NCBI RefSeq assembly: GCF_902706225.1
Contig: NZ_CACSKB010000010.1
Location: forward strand, 1-64,000
Direction: 5' to 3'
DNA length: 64,000 bases
Origin: Microbacterium sp. 18062
GTDB taxonomy: Bacteria; Actinomycetota; Actinomycetes; Actinomycetales; Microbacteriaceae
Shown: positions 7,921 through 16,703 of the stretch, one piece after another
How positions within the stretch are numbered: position 1 is the first letter of the stretch
Layout of the letters: each line of letters starts with the position of its first letter
Translations under genes and position numbers: made by a program
Notes under the pieces: generated by a model
The model's input: only the letters and a program-made list of their open reading frames with translations
What the model was told of the DNA's origin: nothing
The model's database searches: none

Positions 7921-8413
7921 CGAGGGCGAGGCCGTCGGCTCCCGGCGGCTGCACGTCCCCATCCACCTGCGCTGGGGCGATCTCGACGCGTTCAACCACG
8001 TCAACAACACCTCGATGCTCAAGCTCCTCGAAGAGGTGCGCGTGCGTGCATTCTGGGAGCCCGAGACGGGCGAGTCCTCGTACCCGACGGCGGTCGTGCC
8101 CTCGAGCGTCGGGTCCGGCGTGCTCACGCTCATCGCCCGACAGGAGATCGAATACCTGCGACCCGTGCCCTACCAGCGTGCGCCGCTCGACGTGCAGCTG
8201 TGGTTCGGTAATCTCGGCGGCTCGAGCATGGAGGTCTGCTACGAGGTCTTCAGCCCCGTGGGGGCCGAGCCGCAGACGCTGTACGCACGGTCGTCGGTCG
8301 TCGTCGTGCTCGTGGACGCCGAGTCGGGCCGTCCGGTCCGGCTGACCGAGCGGATGCGGACCGCCTGGGCGCCGTTCCGGGGCGAGCCGATCGTCTACGC
8401 GCGGCGTCGCTGA
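7913..8413 (+). CDS. Acyl-CoA thioesterase, hotdog fold (4HBT/YbgC type)
   Basis: The 166-residue protein hydrolyses an acyl-CoA thioester, substrate unknown. The motif RWGDLDAFNHVNNTSMLKLLEEVR (positions 17-40) contains the catalytic Asp and the helix of 4-hydroxybenzoyl-CoA-type thioesterases. Length is normal. The GTG at 7913 overlaps the last 8 bases of ettA, so the two are translationally coupled; an ettA-thioesterase pairing is also seen in mycobacteria as I recall it. Confidence 0.88.
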   Translation: MTDEGEAVGSRRLHVPIHLRWGDLDAFNHVNNTSMLKLLEEVRVRAFWEPETGESSYPTAVVPSSVGSGVLTLIARQEIEYLRPVPYQRAPLDVQLWFGNLGGSSMEVCYEVFSPVGAEPQTLYARSSVVVVLVDAESGRPVRLTERMRTAWAPFRGEPIVYARRR

Positions 8414-8474
8414 CGGCGGGGCCTGGAGCACGCGGGCACAGACTGCTTCCAGACTCGCGATATATCGTGTCTCC

Positions 8475-8855
8475 ATGGACGTGAACGAGCAGCCGACAGT
8501 CATCCGAATCGACGAGGAGCCACGCCCGGGTCTCGCCCGGGACCTCCGTGAGACCCTGAGGCGTCACCCGCGGGCGGACCGCATCTACCGCACGTCGGTC
8601 GGTGCTGCGGGAGGAGCGGCGACCGCGCTGGGCGTCGTGCTCATCCCGCTGCCCGGCCCGGGGGCGGTCATCGCCCTCGGCGGCCTCGCGCTGCTGGGCA
8701 CCGAGTTCGAGGGCGCGCGCACGGTGAACGCGAAGGCCGTCGACCTCGTCAAGCGCGGCACCGAGCAGGTCAAGCGGAGCGTCGAGAAGAGGAAGAATGC
8801 TCGTGCCGAACGGCATGCCGCCGGTCACCCCGCAGCGGGTGCCGCCGCGGGGTGA
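8475..8855 (+). CDS. PGPGW/TIGR02611-type small membrane protein
   Basis: The 126-residue product has a soluble N-terminus, one hairpin of hydrophobic sequence (AAGGAATALGVVLIPLPGPG, then AVIALGGLALLG) and a basic tail (KRGTEQVKRSVEKRKNAR). The PLPGPG turn followed by LGTEFEGAR is the signature of the TIGR02611/PGPGW family, membrane proteins of unknown function. TATATC at 8461-8466 lies 8 bases before the ATG, so the leader is minimal. It converges on the downstream leftward thioesterase II gene. Confidence 0.82.
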   Translation: MDVNEQPTVIRIDEEPRPGLARDLRETLRRHPRADRIYRTSVGAAGGAATALGVVLIPLPGPGAVIALGGLALLGTEFEGARTVNAKAVDLVKRGTEQVKRSVEKRKNARAERHAAGHPAAGAAAG

Positions 8856-8882
8856 CGCCATCCGGGCGTATGTCCCGCGGGC

Positions 8883-9791
8883 TCACTCCGACCCGCCGGG
8901 CACCCTCACCATGACCTCCTGCGCGACGCTCGCGACGAGAGCGCCGTCCCGCGTGTAGATCCGTCCGGTCGCGAGTCCCCGCCCGCCCCGCGCCGTCGGC
9001 GACTCCTGCACGTACAGCAGCCACTCGTCGACGCGCGCCGCCCGATGCCACCACATCGCGTGGTCGAGGCTCGCGACGCTCAGGCCCGGCGTCGTCCAGG
9101 TGAGTCCGTGGGCGCGCAGGATCGACTCCTGGATCGTCATGTCCGAGAGGTACGCGAGCGCCGCGCGGTGCAGGAGCCGATCGTCGGGGAGGCCTCGCCG
9201 CGTCCGCAGCCAGACCGTCTGCCGCGGATCCGGGGCGACCGGCTCGTCGCGATAGAGCGACCCGGGAACGTGCTTCACCTCGACCGGCAGGTCACCGAAG
9301 CTGCGCATCGTCATGGGGTGCAGCCCGCCCGTCTCCAGGTCGGGGACGTCCTCCGGACCGGGCACGTCGGGAGCGGGCTCGCTGTGATCGAGTCCGGCGT
9401 CCTCCGTCTGGAATGAGGCGATCATCGAGAAGATCGGCACGCCCTCCTGATAGGCCTGGGTGCGGCGGGCGCTGAACGAGCGGCCGTCGCGCAGCCGATC
9501 GACCGAGAACGTGATGCCGCGCGCGGAGTCGCCCGGGCGCAGGAAGTACCCGTGCATCGAGTGGATGGGGCGTTCGTCCTCGACCGTTCGCGACGCCGCG
9601 ACGACCGCCTGCGCGAGCACCTGACCGCCGTAGACCCGCCCGAACGGCATCGGCTGGCTGAGGCCGGTGAAGATGTCCTCCGTCGTGCGCGCCTCGGTCG
9701 AAGCCAACGACAGCACGGAGATCAGCGAGGAGACGGGATCCGTCTCCGTCACCGGGGGCTGTCCGGAGGGATCGGATCCGGGTGCGTTCAC
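8883..9791 (-). CDS. tesB: Acyl-CoA thioesterase II (TesB family)
   Basis: The 302-residue protein is a double-hotdog thioesterase that releases free fatty acids from medium- and long-chain acyl-CoA. Recognisable segments are FGRVYGGQVLAQAVVAA and HSMHGYFLRPGD in the first half and ATGRIYTRDGALVASVAQE near the end. The catalytic Asp/Gln/Thr triad region of the second hotdog is present around LDHAMWWHR. The GTG at 9791 is chosen over an upstream ATG because GAGGAG precedes it and the upstream ATG would overlap the divergent gene. The -10 TAAACT (9829-9824) faces the divergent promoter. Confidence 0.93.
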   Translation of the reverse strand: MNAPGSDPSGQPPVTETDPVSSLISVLSLASTEARTTEDIFTGLSQPMPFGRVYGGQVLAQAVVAASRTVEDERPIHSMHGYFLRPGDSARGITFSVDRLRDGRSFSARRTQAYQEGVPIFSMIASFQTEDAGLDHSEPAPDVPGPEDVPDLETGGLHPMTMRSFGDLPVEVKHVPGSLYRDEPVAPDPRQTVWLRTRRGLPDDRLLHRAALAYLSDMTIQESILRAHGLTWTTPGLSVASLDHAMWWHRAARVDEWLLYVQESPTARGGRGLATGRIYTRDGALVASVAQEVMVRVPGGSE

Positions 9792-9822
9792 GCTGTCTCC
9801 TCGATGCTCGGCTCGCTCTTGG

Positions 9823-9829
9823 TAGTTTA
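9823..9829. promoter_or_regulatory. Overlapping face-to-face -10 elements
   Basis: On the plus strand TAGTTT (9823-9828) sits 7 bases before the ATG at 9836. On the minus strand TAAACT (9829-9824) serves the thioesterase gene with a leader of about 25 bases. The two hexamers share five base pairs, so RNA polymerase can open only one at a time. Confidence 0.55.
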
Positions 9830-9835
9830 GGTCGG

Positions 9836-10504
9836 ATGTCCCCACGCCTCGTCTTCCCGGATGCGGACGCCGCCGCCGATGTGCTGACCTTCGCCGGACG
9901 GCTCAGCGCCGTCGATCCCGACGCGAGCATCCGACTCGTCGCGGACCGGGGAAGGCTCGTCATGACGACCGGCGTGCTCGCGCCCCGGGGCCTGATGGAC
10001 GCGATGCCGACCGTGCTCGCCATGCGTGTGCTGCCGGTCGACGCTGAGCTCGAGTGCGACCTCGTAGTCACCGCATCCGGACTGACCGCGACGGCGGCGG
10101 ACGCGGAGGTGGCTCTTCCGGACACCGCGGTCCGCGCGGCGTGGGCGGGGGTGTCACCGCCGCGCAGCGGCTGGGACCCGGCCGGGAGATTGGCGTCCGC
10201 GGTGCTCGCGTCGCGCGCGCAGTGGGGCATGGCGGCGGTCGCGCACGAGCTTCCGGCCGACCCCGGAGAGGACCTCGTGCGCGCGGTGCGCGCGCGGATC
10301 TGGGGCGAGGACGACGAGGAGCTCGCGGGGCTCGTCCGTGGAACGGCGTTCGCCGCGGTGTCCATGGGGTTCGTGCACGGCGAGGAGGACGCTCAGGTGT
10401 TCCGGGCCCCGGGCTGGGCACGGGTGACCCTCCGTCGCGGACACGTGCTCGTGCGCGGCCCGGTGCGCAGCGGGCTCACCGAGGTTCGCGCGACCGGGCG
10501 CTGA
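9836..10504 (+). CDS. Protein of unknown function (222 aa)
   Basis: The 222-residue soluble, acidic-to-neutral protein has no signal peptide or membrane helix and I do not recognise its family. The sequence has two halves of similar alpha/beta character. The N-terminal part (residues 1-90) starts SPRLVFPDADAAADVLTFAGRL, and the C-terminal part ends in a beta-rich stretch, APGWARVTLRRGHVLVRG. Third-position GC is strongly biased, so it is a real gene. The ATG at 9836 is set by TAGTTT 7 bases upstream (leaderless). It diverges from tesB and converges on the FAD dehydrogenase. Confidence 0.7.
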   Translation: MSPRLVFPDADAAADVLTFAGRLSAVDPDASIRLVADRGRLVMTTGVLAPRGLMDAMPTVLAMRVLPVDAELECDLVVTASGLTATAADAEVALPDTAVRAAWAGVSPPRSGWDPAGRLASAVLASRAQWGMAAVAHELPADPGEDLVRAVRARIWGEDDEELAGLVRGTAFAAVSMGFVHGEEDAQVFRAPGWARVTLRRGHVLVRGPVRSGLTEVRATGR

Positions 10505-10515
10505 ACCCGTCCGGC

Positions 10516-12180
10516 TCAGACCGCGCGGGCCGCGGCGCGTCCGGCGGCGCGTCCGGAGAACAGGCAGCCGCCGAGGAAGGCGCCCTCGAGCGCGCGGTAT
10601 CCGTGCACGCCGCCGCCGCCGAACCCGCTCGCCTCGCCCGCGGCGAACAGGCCGGGTATCGGCGAGCCGTCCGAGCCCAGCGCCCGCGCGTCGAGGTCCG
10701 TCTCGATGCCACCGAGGGACTTGCGGGTGAGGACGTGCAGCTTCACCGCGATGAGGGGACCCGCGGCCGGGTCCAGGATGCGGTGGGGCGCGGCGGTGCG
10801 CACGAGCCGGTCGCCGCGGTACGAGCGCGCGGAGCGCAGCATCGCGATCTGCGCGTCCTTGGTGAAGTCGTTCGCCATCTCGCGGTCGCGGGACTCGATC
10901 TCGTAGCGGACGCGGGCGGGGTCGAGCACGTCTCCTCCGGGGAGCTCCCGCATCCCGTCGATGAGCGCTTCGAGCGAGTGCCGCACGACGAAGTCCGCGC
11001 CGTGATCGAGGAAGTCCTGCACGGGGCCGGGGGCGCCCCTGCCCAGCCGTGACCGCACGAGCAGACGGACGTCCCTGCCGGTCAGATCGGGGTTCTGCTC
11101 GCTGCCCGAGAGGGTGAACTCCTTCTCGACGATCCGGTGCGACAGCACGAACCACGAGTGGTCGTGCCCCGTCGACCGCAGATGCGCGAGGGTGCCCAGC
11201 GTGTCGAACCCGGGGAACAGCGGCGAGGGGAGTCTGGCACCGGTGGCATCGAGCCAGACCGACGAGGGGCCGGGGAGGATGCGGATGCCGTGCTGCGGCC
11301 ACACCGGGTTCCAGTTCTGGATGCCCTCGACGTAGTGCCACATGCGGTCGCCGTTGATCAGGTTCGCCCCGCCGCGCGCCGCGGTCTCCAGCATCCGGCC
11401 GTCGACGTAGGCGGGCACGCCCGTCACCATGGTGGCGGGCGGAGCGCCGAGGGACTCGGGCCAGCGGGCGCGCACGAGGTCGTGGTCGCCGCCGATCCCG
11501 CCGGAGGCGACGATCGTCGCTCCCGCGCGGACGGCGAACGTGCCGACGGGGTCGCGCGAGGTCGCGACGCCGCGCGGCTCGGCCGCATCGGCGAGGACCT
11601 CGCCCTCCGCGCCGACGACGGCGCCGTCCTCGATCGTCAGCGCGGTGACGCGGTGGCGCGGGAGGACGGTGATGCGGCCGAGCCCTTCCGCATCCTCGAC
11701 GGAGCCCTGGAAGGGGGCGACGATGCCCGGCCCGGTTCCCCACGTGATGTGGAACCGGGGAACGGAGTTGCCGGGCCCGGTCGCGATGTATCCGCCGCGC
11801 TCCGCCCAGCCGACGACGGGGAAGAACCCGACGCCCTTCTGCCGCAGCCAGGAGCGCTTCTCGCCGTGGGCGAAGTCGAGGTAGGCCTCCGCCCACCGGC
11901 GGGGCCATGCGTCTTCGGCGCGGTCGAAGCCGGCCGTGGCGAACCAGTCCTGCCGGGCGAGCTCGATCGAGTCGTGCACGCCCATCCGGCGCTGTTCCGG
12001 GGAGTCGATGAGGAACAGTCCGCCGAACGACCACCACGCCTGCCCGCCGAGGTTCGCGCGGCCCTCCTGATCGACGACGACCACACGTCGCCCGGCCGCG
12101 GCGGCCTCGCTCGCCGCGACGAGCCCTGCCAGCCCCCACCCGATCACCAGGACGTCGGTCGATACGGGGGAGGCGGTCAC
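10516..12180 (-). CDS. FAD-binding dehydrogenase (fumarate reductase/KstD-like flavoprotein)
   Basis: The 554-residue flavoprotein begins with a Rossmann dinucleotide motif VLVIGWGLAGLVAASEAAAAG (residues 9-29), followed by the VVVVDQE acidic end of the second strand. ASGGIGGDHDLVR and the C-terminal LFAAGEASGFGGGGVHGYRALEG close the FAD site. It belongs to the FAD_binding_2 superfamily with fumarate reductase and 3-ketosteroid dehydrogenases; substrate unknown. The GTG at 12180 has AAGGAG 5 bases upstream. The globin stop lies 3 bases upstream, so both probably share a transcript. I infer a redox role coupled to the adjacent haem protein. Confidence 0.88.
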   Translation of the reverse strand: MTASPVSTDVLVIGWGLAGLVAASEAAAAGRRVVVVDQEGRANLGGQAWWSFGGLFLIDSPEQRRMGVHDSIELARQDWFATAGFDRAEDAWPRRWAEAYLDFAHGEKRSWLRQKGVGFFPVVGWAERGGYIATGPGNSVPRFHITWGTGPGIVAPFQGSVEDAEGLGRITVLPRHRVTALTIEDGAVVGAEGEVLADAAEPRGVATSRDPVGTFAVRAGATIVASGGIGGDHDLVRARWPESLGAPPATMVTGVPAYVDGRMLETAARGGANLINGDRMWHYVEGIQNWNPVWPQHGIRILPGPSSVWLDATGARLPSPLFPGFDTLGTLAHLRSTGHDHSWFVLSHRIVEKEFTLSGSEQNPDLTGRDVRLLVRSRLGRGAPGPVQDFLDHGADFVVRHSLEALIDGMRELPGGDVLDPARVRYEIESRDREMANDFTKDAQIAMLRSARSYRGDRLVRTAAPHRILDPAAGPLIAVKLHVLTRKSLGGIETDLDARALGSDGSPIPGLFAAGEASGFGGGGVHGYRALEGAFLGGCLFSGRAAGRAAARAV

Positions 12181-12182
12181 GG

Positions 12183-12659
12183 CTACTCCTTCGTGGGCTC
12201 GTCGTTCCGAGCCGTCACCGACAGCCCGTGGCCGTCCCGACCGGCTGCCGTCGGACCGATCCCGGTCGACTCGAACGTGTTCACCATGGCATACGCCGCG
12301 CGCTGCAGGTAGTCCCAGAGCGTCGCCTCCAGCAGCGGGGGCAGCTCGACGGCGTCCACCGCGCGGCGCATGTGCGCGAGCCAGCGGTCGCGGGCGTCGG
12401 GGTTCACCGGGAACGACGCGTGGCGCATCCGCAGGCGCGGGTGTCCACGGCGCTCGCTGTAGGTCGTGGGCCCGCCCCAGTACTGCTCGAGGAAGAGCAG
12501 CATCCGCTCCCGGGCGGGGCCGAGATCCTCCTCGGGGTACATCGGACGCAGCACCGGGTCGTCGGCGATCCCCTCGTAGAACACGCCGACGAGGCGCTCG
12601 AAGAACGGTCTCCCGCCGACCTGCTCGTAGAAGCTGATCGGGGATGCGGGATCGCTCAC
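12183..12659 (-). CDS. glbO: Group II truncated haemoglobin (GlbO/trHbO type)
   Basis: The 158-residue protein has a 2-over-2 globin core. SFYEQVGGRPFFERLVGVFYEGIADDPVLRPMYPEEDL is the A-B-E region, followed by LEQYWGGPTTYSERRGHPRLRMRHASFPV. The proximal His is in RMRHASF, and Trp in GPTTYSERRG-flanking positions matches group II. These proteins bind O2 and support respiration or NO detoxification in actinobacteria. A C-terminal tail of about 20 residues exceeds the core. The GTG at 12659 overlaps the MscS stop by 4 bases, so translation is coupled to the channel gene. Confidence 0.93.
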   Translation of the reverse strand: MSDPASPISFYEQVGGRPFFERLVGVFYEGIADDPVLRPMYPEEDLGPARERMLLFLEQYWGGPTTYSERRGHPRLRMRHASFPVNPDARDRWLAHMRRAVDAVELPPLLEATLWDYLQRAAYAMVNTFESTGIGPTAAGRDGHGLSVTARNDEPTKE

Positions 12660-13828
12660 GTCTCCTCCTCGTCCTCGGCCGACGCCGTGTTCTTCGACGA
12701 CGTCGCGGGCTTCGACGTGCGGCGCGGCTTCTTCGTCGGGGCGGCCGGCTCCGGGGCGGCCGCACGGTCCTCCGCGTCGGCGTCCTCGGAGTCGGAGGTC
12801 GCACCCGCCGGTCGCCCGGTGCGCTTCGGCTTCCACACCGGCCGCTCCGGCGTGGCTACCGGGGTGGGCCTGGTGATCGGGGGATTCGCGCCGCGGACGC
12901 GCTGCGCGCCCTCGAGGCCGGTGAGCACGATCGAGTTCAGCTGCGGCAGGCGCACCTCCATCGCGTCCATCGCCCGCTTCAGCCGCATCCGCAGCTCGCG
13001 AGCGACGTCGTCCTTGGCGTTCGAGCGCGTCTTCATCACGAGCCGGATGACGAGGGCGTCGCCGGTGACGGACTCGAGGCCCCAGATCTCGGGCTGCTCG
13101 ATCACGCGCGTGCGCCATTTGGGGTCCTTCGCGAGCCCGCGGGCGGCGTCGAGCATCGCCTTCTCGACGGCGTCGATGTCGGCGTCCGTGGGCACGGCGA
13201 GGTCGATGATGACTCGGGACCAGCCCTGCGACATGTTGCCGATCCGCGTGATCTCGCCGTTGCGCACGTACCAGAGGGTGCCGTTCACGTCGCGTACGTG
13301 GGTGACGCGGACGCTGACGTACTCGACGACTCCGGTGGCCAGGCCCAGGTCGACGACGTCGCCGATGCCGACCTGATCCTCCGCGACGATGAAGATGCCG
13401 TTGAGCACGTCCTTGACGATGTTCTGCGCGCCGAAGCCGAGACCTGCGCCGATCGCGGCGGTGAGCAGGGCGAACGAGCCGATCACGCCCGGCGCGAGCA
13501 CGTTGACGACGAGGACGATCGCGATGATGACGATCGTGACCGCGGCGATGTTCTGCAGGATGGAGCCGAGCGTGCGGGTGCGCTGCACCAGACGCACAGC
13601 GGCCAGCGGGGATCGGTCGAGGGCCTGGGTGTCGTCGACGCGGGCCTTGGACTTGGCGCCCGAGACGATCTTCTCGACGACGCGGTGGATGACCTTCTTC
13701 AGGATCCATGCCACGAGGAACGCGCCCGCGATGATCAGCAGGACGCTCAAGAGGTTCCCCCCGACGCCGAGGAAGAAGCGTCCTACTGCGGCCCAGGTGT
13801 CGGCATCCGTCAGATCGAAGTCGTCCAT
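12656..13828 (-). CDS. Mechanosensitive ion channel, MscS family
   Basis: The protein (about 390 residues) is a small-conductance mechanosensitive channel. One N-terminal helix pair is followed by the pore-lining TM3 with the Gly/Ala pattern LLTAAIGAGLGFGAQNIVKDVLNGIFI, then the beta domain VGDVVDLG-VEYVSVRVTHVRD and a C-terminal alpha/beta part. The last 100 residues are a disordered Pro/Ala/Lys/Glu tail. TAGCAT (13841-13836) lies 7 bases before the second of two adjacent ATGs, so 13828 is chosen as a leaderless start; 13831 is the alternative. It heads a leftward run with globin and FAD dehydrogenase. Confidence 0.93.
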   Translation of the reverse strand: MDDFDLTDADTWAAVGRFFLGVGGNLLSVLLIIAGAFLVAWILKKVIHRVVEKIVSGAKSKARVDDTQALDRSPLAAVRLVQRTRTLGSILQNIAAVTIVIIAIVLVVNVLAPGVIGSFALLTAAIGAGLGFGAQNIVKDVLNGIFIVAEDQVGIGDVVDLGLATGVVEYVSVRVTHVRDVNGTLWYVRNGEITRIGNMSQGWSRVIIDLAVPTDADIDAVEKAMLDAARGLAKDPKWRTRVIEQPEIWGLESVTGDALVIRLVMKTRSNAKDDVARELRMRLKRAMDAMEVRLPQLNSIVLTGLEGAQRVRGANPPITRPTPVATPERPVWKPKRTGRPAGATSDSEDADAEDRAAAPEPAAPTKKPRRTSKPATSSKNTASAEDEEET

Positions 13829-13880
13829 CATCCCGATGCTATCGAGCACACCTTCGGCGCTCCTGTGCGCGGCCGGTGGA

Positions 13881-14549
13881 TCACGCCGGATCCTCCGGCG
13901 GCACCAGCCCCAGACGGTGTGCGAGGACCACCGCGTGCACGCGATCGCGGGCCTCGAGCTTGGCCAGGACGCGTCCCACGTGCGTCTTCACGGTGGACTC
14001 GCTGAGGAACAGCTCCGCCGCGATCTCACCGTTGGTGCGGCCGCGCCCGATCGCGAGGAAGACATCGCGTTCGCGATCGGTGAGGGATGCGGTGGGGTCG
14101 TGCTGCGGGACGGGCTCGGGCGTGCGCCCGACGAGCTCGATGAGGCGGCGGGTGACGCGCGGCGACAGCGACGCGTCGCCGCGGTGCACGGCGCGGATCG
14201 CGGCGACGAGCTCGTACCGCTGCGCGTCCTTCAGGAGGAACCCGCTCGCGCCCGCGCGGATCGCGGCGAACGCGTACTCGTCCAGGTCGAAGGTGGTGAG
14301 CACCAGGACGCGCGCGTCGGGATGGGCGCGCACGATCTGCTCGGTGGCGGCGATGCCGTCGGTGCGCGGCATCCGCACATCCATCAGGACGACGTCGGGT
14401 CGATGTCTCTCGACCGCACGGACGGCCTCTTCGCCGTCGCCGGCCTCGCCGACCACGGCGAAGTCCTTCTCCTCCTCGAGCACCATCCGGAACCCGAGCC
14501 GGATGAGCGCCTGGTCGTCCACGAGCAGGATGCGGATGCCGGTCGTCAT
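13881..14549 (-). CDS. NarL/LuxR-type response regulator
   Basis: The 222-residue protein has a receiver domain (residues 1-120; acidic pocket DD at 11-12, phospho-acceptor D57 in VVLMDVRMP, Lys in FLLKDA) and a C-terminal LuxR helix-turn-helix (LTDREREVFL-like motif, NGEIAAELFLSESTVKTHVGRVLAKL). It is paired with the histidine kinase upstream through a 4-base ATGA overlap, so both proteins are made together. Likely target is the ABC transporter operon immediately upstream, inferred only from position. Confidence 0.95.
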   Translation of the reverse strand: MTTGIRILLVDDQALIRLGFRMVLEEEKDFAVVGEAGDGEEAVRAVERHRPDVVLMDVRMPRTDGIAATEQIVRAHPDARVLVLTTFDLDEYAFAAIRAGASGFLLKDAQRYELVAAIRAVHRGDASLSPRVTRRLIELVGRTPEPVPQHDPTASLTDRERDVFLAIGRGRTNGEIAAELFLSESTVKTHVGRVLAKLEARDRVHAVVLAHRLGLVPPEDPA

Positions 14550-15850
14550 GCCTTCTTCTCCTCGCTTGGGGCGGCCGCGGCCGGGATCTCGGCGTGCACG
14601 CGCCATCCGCCGCCCTCGCGCGGACCCGCTGCGAACGTGCCGCCGGCGACGGACACGCGCTCGTGCAGTCCGCGCAGCCCGAAGCCGGTGCCCTCGGCCG
14701 GACCGGCGACCCCGTCGTCGTCCACCGTCACGTCGGCGCCCTCGTCGGAGTGGGCGATCGCGACGCGGATGCTGCGCGCTCCCCGGGCATGACGCATCGC
14801 GTTGGTGAGCCCCTCCTGCACGACGCGTCCGAGCGCGAAGCGGCCGACGGGAGACAGACCGGCCGCATCCCCGCTCGTCGTGAGGGTCACCGGGTAGCCC
14901 GCCCGCTGGGCGGTGGCGACCAGATGATGCGGGTCGGGCGGGGCGTCCGGCAGGCGCGGGGCGCCTTCGTCCTCGTCGGCGTCGCGCAGCACGCCGAGCA
15001 TGGCGCGCATCTCGGTGAGCGCGCCTCGTGCCGTCTCGGCGGCGCCGCGGGATGCGGCGCGGGCGCGTTCGGGATCGCGGGTGGCCGCGGCGCCCTCGGC
15101 CAGGGCGACGATGACCGTGAGCGAATGCGAGACGATGTCATGCATCTCCCGCGCGATGCGGGTGCGCTCGGCGGAGGCCGCGAGACGCGCCTGCTGGTCC
15201 CGCTCGACGAGCAGCTGCCGGGAGCGGCCGATCAGCGCGTCGATGTAGCGCTTGCGGTTGCCGACGTTGACGCCGACCGATGTGCCGATGAGCAGGAGCA
15301 CGCCGCCGCTGAGCGCCGTGTTCAGCGCGACGGAGTCGGTGGTGACGCCGTTGAGCATGAGCATCACCGCGAGCGCGCCGACGGAGCCCGCGCCGATGCT
15401 CGCCGCGGTCCAGCCGGCGCGGCTGGAACGGTAGACGGCGACGCTGTACGCGGCGGCGACCAGGACCGGGGCACCGGCGGGCAGAGGGGCGAGCAGGAAG
15501 GACGCCTGCGCGACGATCGCGAGGACGAAGGGCAGAAGCGGCCAGCGGCGCCGGAGGAGCAGCGCGGCACAGGCGAGGCTGACCGTCGCCGAGACGATGG
15601 CCGCCCCCAGGGCGGAGTCGATCGCGGCGGAGGGCGTGACGATCGTGACGACCCCGGCCGGGTCGTCGGAGTCGAGATCGCCCGCCTGGAAGCTCGCGGC
15701 GGGCGTCAGGGAGAACAGGAGCGAGCCGAGGGCGAGCAGCACGTCGGCGAACACCGGGTGCCGTGTCCAGAACCGCCGGATGACGCCCGGCGGACGCGGC
15801 AGCCGGAGCTCGACCTCGCGAGGGTCGGCGCTCCGGCTGCGTGCAGGCAC
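14546..15850 (-). CDS. Two-component sensor histidine kinase (HisKA_3/NarX-DesK type)
   Basis: The 434-residue protein has five or six N-terminal membrane helices (about residues 35-200) with almost no extracellular domain, suggesting it senses the membrane itself or a membrane partner. A short coiled coil leads to the H-box RTRIAREMHDIVSHSL (phospho-acceptor H237), and the ATPase domain has VTVDDDGVAG and GTGFGLRGLHERV. The GTG at 15850 is chosen because TAGAGT (15863-15858) sits 7 bases upstream; that hexamer contains the stop codon of the ABC permease. Partner: the overlapping response regulator. Confidence 0.93.
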   Translation of the reverse strand: MPARSRSADPREVELRLPRPPGVIRRFWTRHPVFADVLLALGSLLFSLTPAASFQAGDLDSDDPAGVVTIVTPSAAIDSALGAAIVSATVSLACAALLLRRRWPLLPFVLAIVAQASFLLAPLPAGAPVLVAAAYSVAVYRSSRAGWTAASIGAGSVGALAVMLMLNGVTTDSVALNTALSGGVLLLIGTSVGVNVGNRKRYIDALIGRSRQLLVERDQQARLAASAERTRIAREMHDIVSHSLTVIVALAEGAAATRDPERARAASRGAAETARGALTEMRAMLGVLRDADEDEGAPRLPDAPPDPHHLVATAQRAGYPVTLTTSGDAAGLSPVGRFALGRVVQEGLTNAMRHARGARSIRVAIAHSDEGADVTVDDDGVAGPAEGTGFGLRGLHERVSVAGGTFAAGPREGGGWRVHAEIPAAAAPSEEKKA

Positions 15851-15860
15851 GGCGTCGACT

Positions 15861-16703
15861 CTACGCGTCGCGGGTCCGCAGGACCGCCCACGATCCGGCA
15901 AGTCCCACCGCGACCCAGGCGACGAGCGCCGTGCCCGCGCTCGCGTCGTCGAGGCCGAGCTCCATGCCCGGCGACATGAGCGCCTGCCCGGCGTTCATCG
16001 GAAGGTACCGGGCGACGTCGGCCACCCACTCCCAGCCCGGTGCGGCGGCGAACAGACTCGGCAGGATGGGCAGGATGAACAGGATGCCGACGGTGAGGGC
16101 GATCGCCCCCGGGCCGCTGCGGAGCAGGAAGCCGCACGAGAGTCCGATGAGTGCGTACGCCGACATCGACAACGCGCCGTAGAGGAGGGGCAGCAGCGAC
16201 TGGGTCGGGTCCTGCCAGTCGATCGCCGCCCCGGCGTCGGCGGCGATCGGGGCCACGATCGCCACCGAGATCGCGAAGATCAGCACGCTGGCGAGGAACA
16301 GGAGGGCGCCCACGACGACGGCCTTCGCGGCCAGGACCGCTCCGCGCCGTGGCTCCGCCGTGAGCGTCGAGCGGATCATGCCGGTCGAGTACTCCCCGGT
16401 GACCGCGATCGCCCCGAGTGCACCGGCGAGCAGCATCGTGAACTGGGTCGGGCCGAGGACGGCGACGATGCCCGCCACCTGGAAGGCGTCTTCGCCCGCC
16501 GCCGCCGAGGCCCCGATCGACGCCGACAGGGTGCTCGCGATGAGCAGTGCGAGCAGCACCGACAGGACGGCGACGACGCCGATGGACCACCAGGTCGAGC
16601 GCAGCGTGAGCAGCTTGATGGTCTCGCTGCGCAGAAGCCCCACGGCGCTGAGACGGGCCGGTGCGACGTGCGTGGCGCGGGTCGAGACGGGCGCGGCTGT
16701 CAT
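15861..16703 (-). CDS. ABC transporter permease (ABC-2 type)
   Basis: The 280-residue protein has a soluble N-terminus (RSETIKLLTLRSTWWS, typical of ABC-2 permeases) and six membrane helices. It forms the channel of an exporter with the ATPase encoded just upstream; the 4-base overlap at 16700-16703 couples their translation. Substrate is unknown; relatives next to two-component systems often export peptide antibiotics or are part of envelope stress defence, which is a family-level guess. Confidence 0.9.
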   Translation of the reverse strand: MTAAPVSTRATHVAPARLSAVGLLRSETIKLLTLRSTWWSIGVVAVLSVLLALLIASTLSASIGASAAAGEDAFQVAGIVAVLGPTQFTMLLAGALGAIAVTGEYSTGMIRSTLTAEPRRGAVLAAKAVVVGALLFLASVLIFAISVAIVAPIAADAGAAIDWQDPTQSLLPLLYGALSMSAYALIGLSCGFLLRSGPGAIALTVGILFILPILPSLFAAAPGWEWVADVARYLPMNAGQALMSPGMELGLDDASAGTALVAWVAVGLAGSWAVLRTRDA

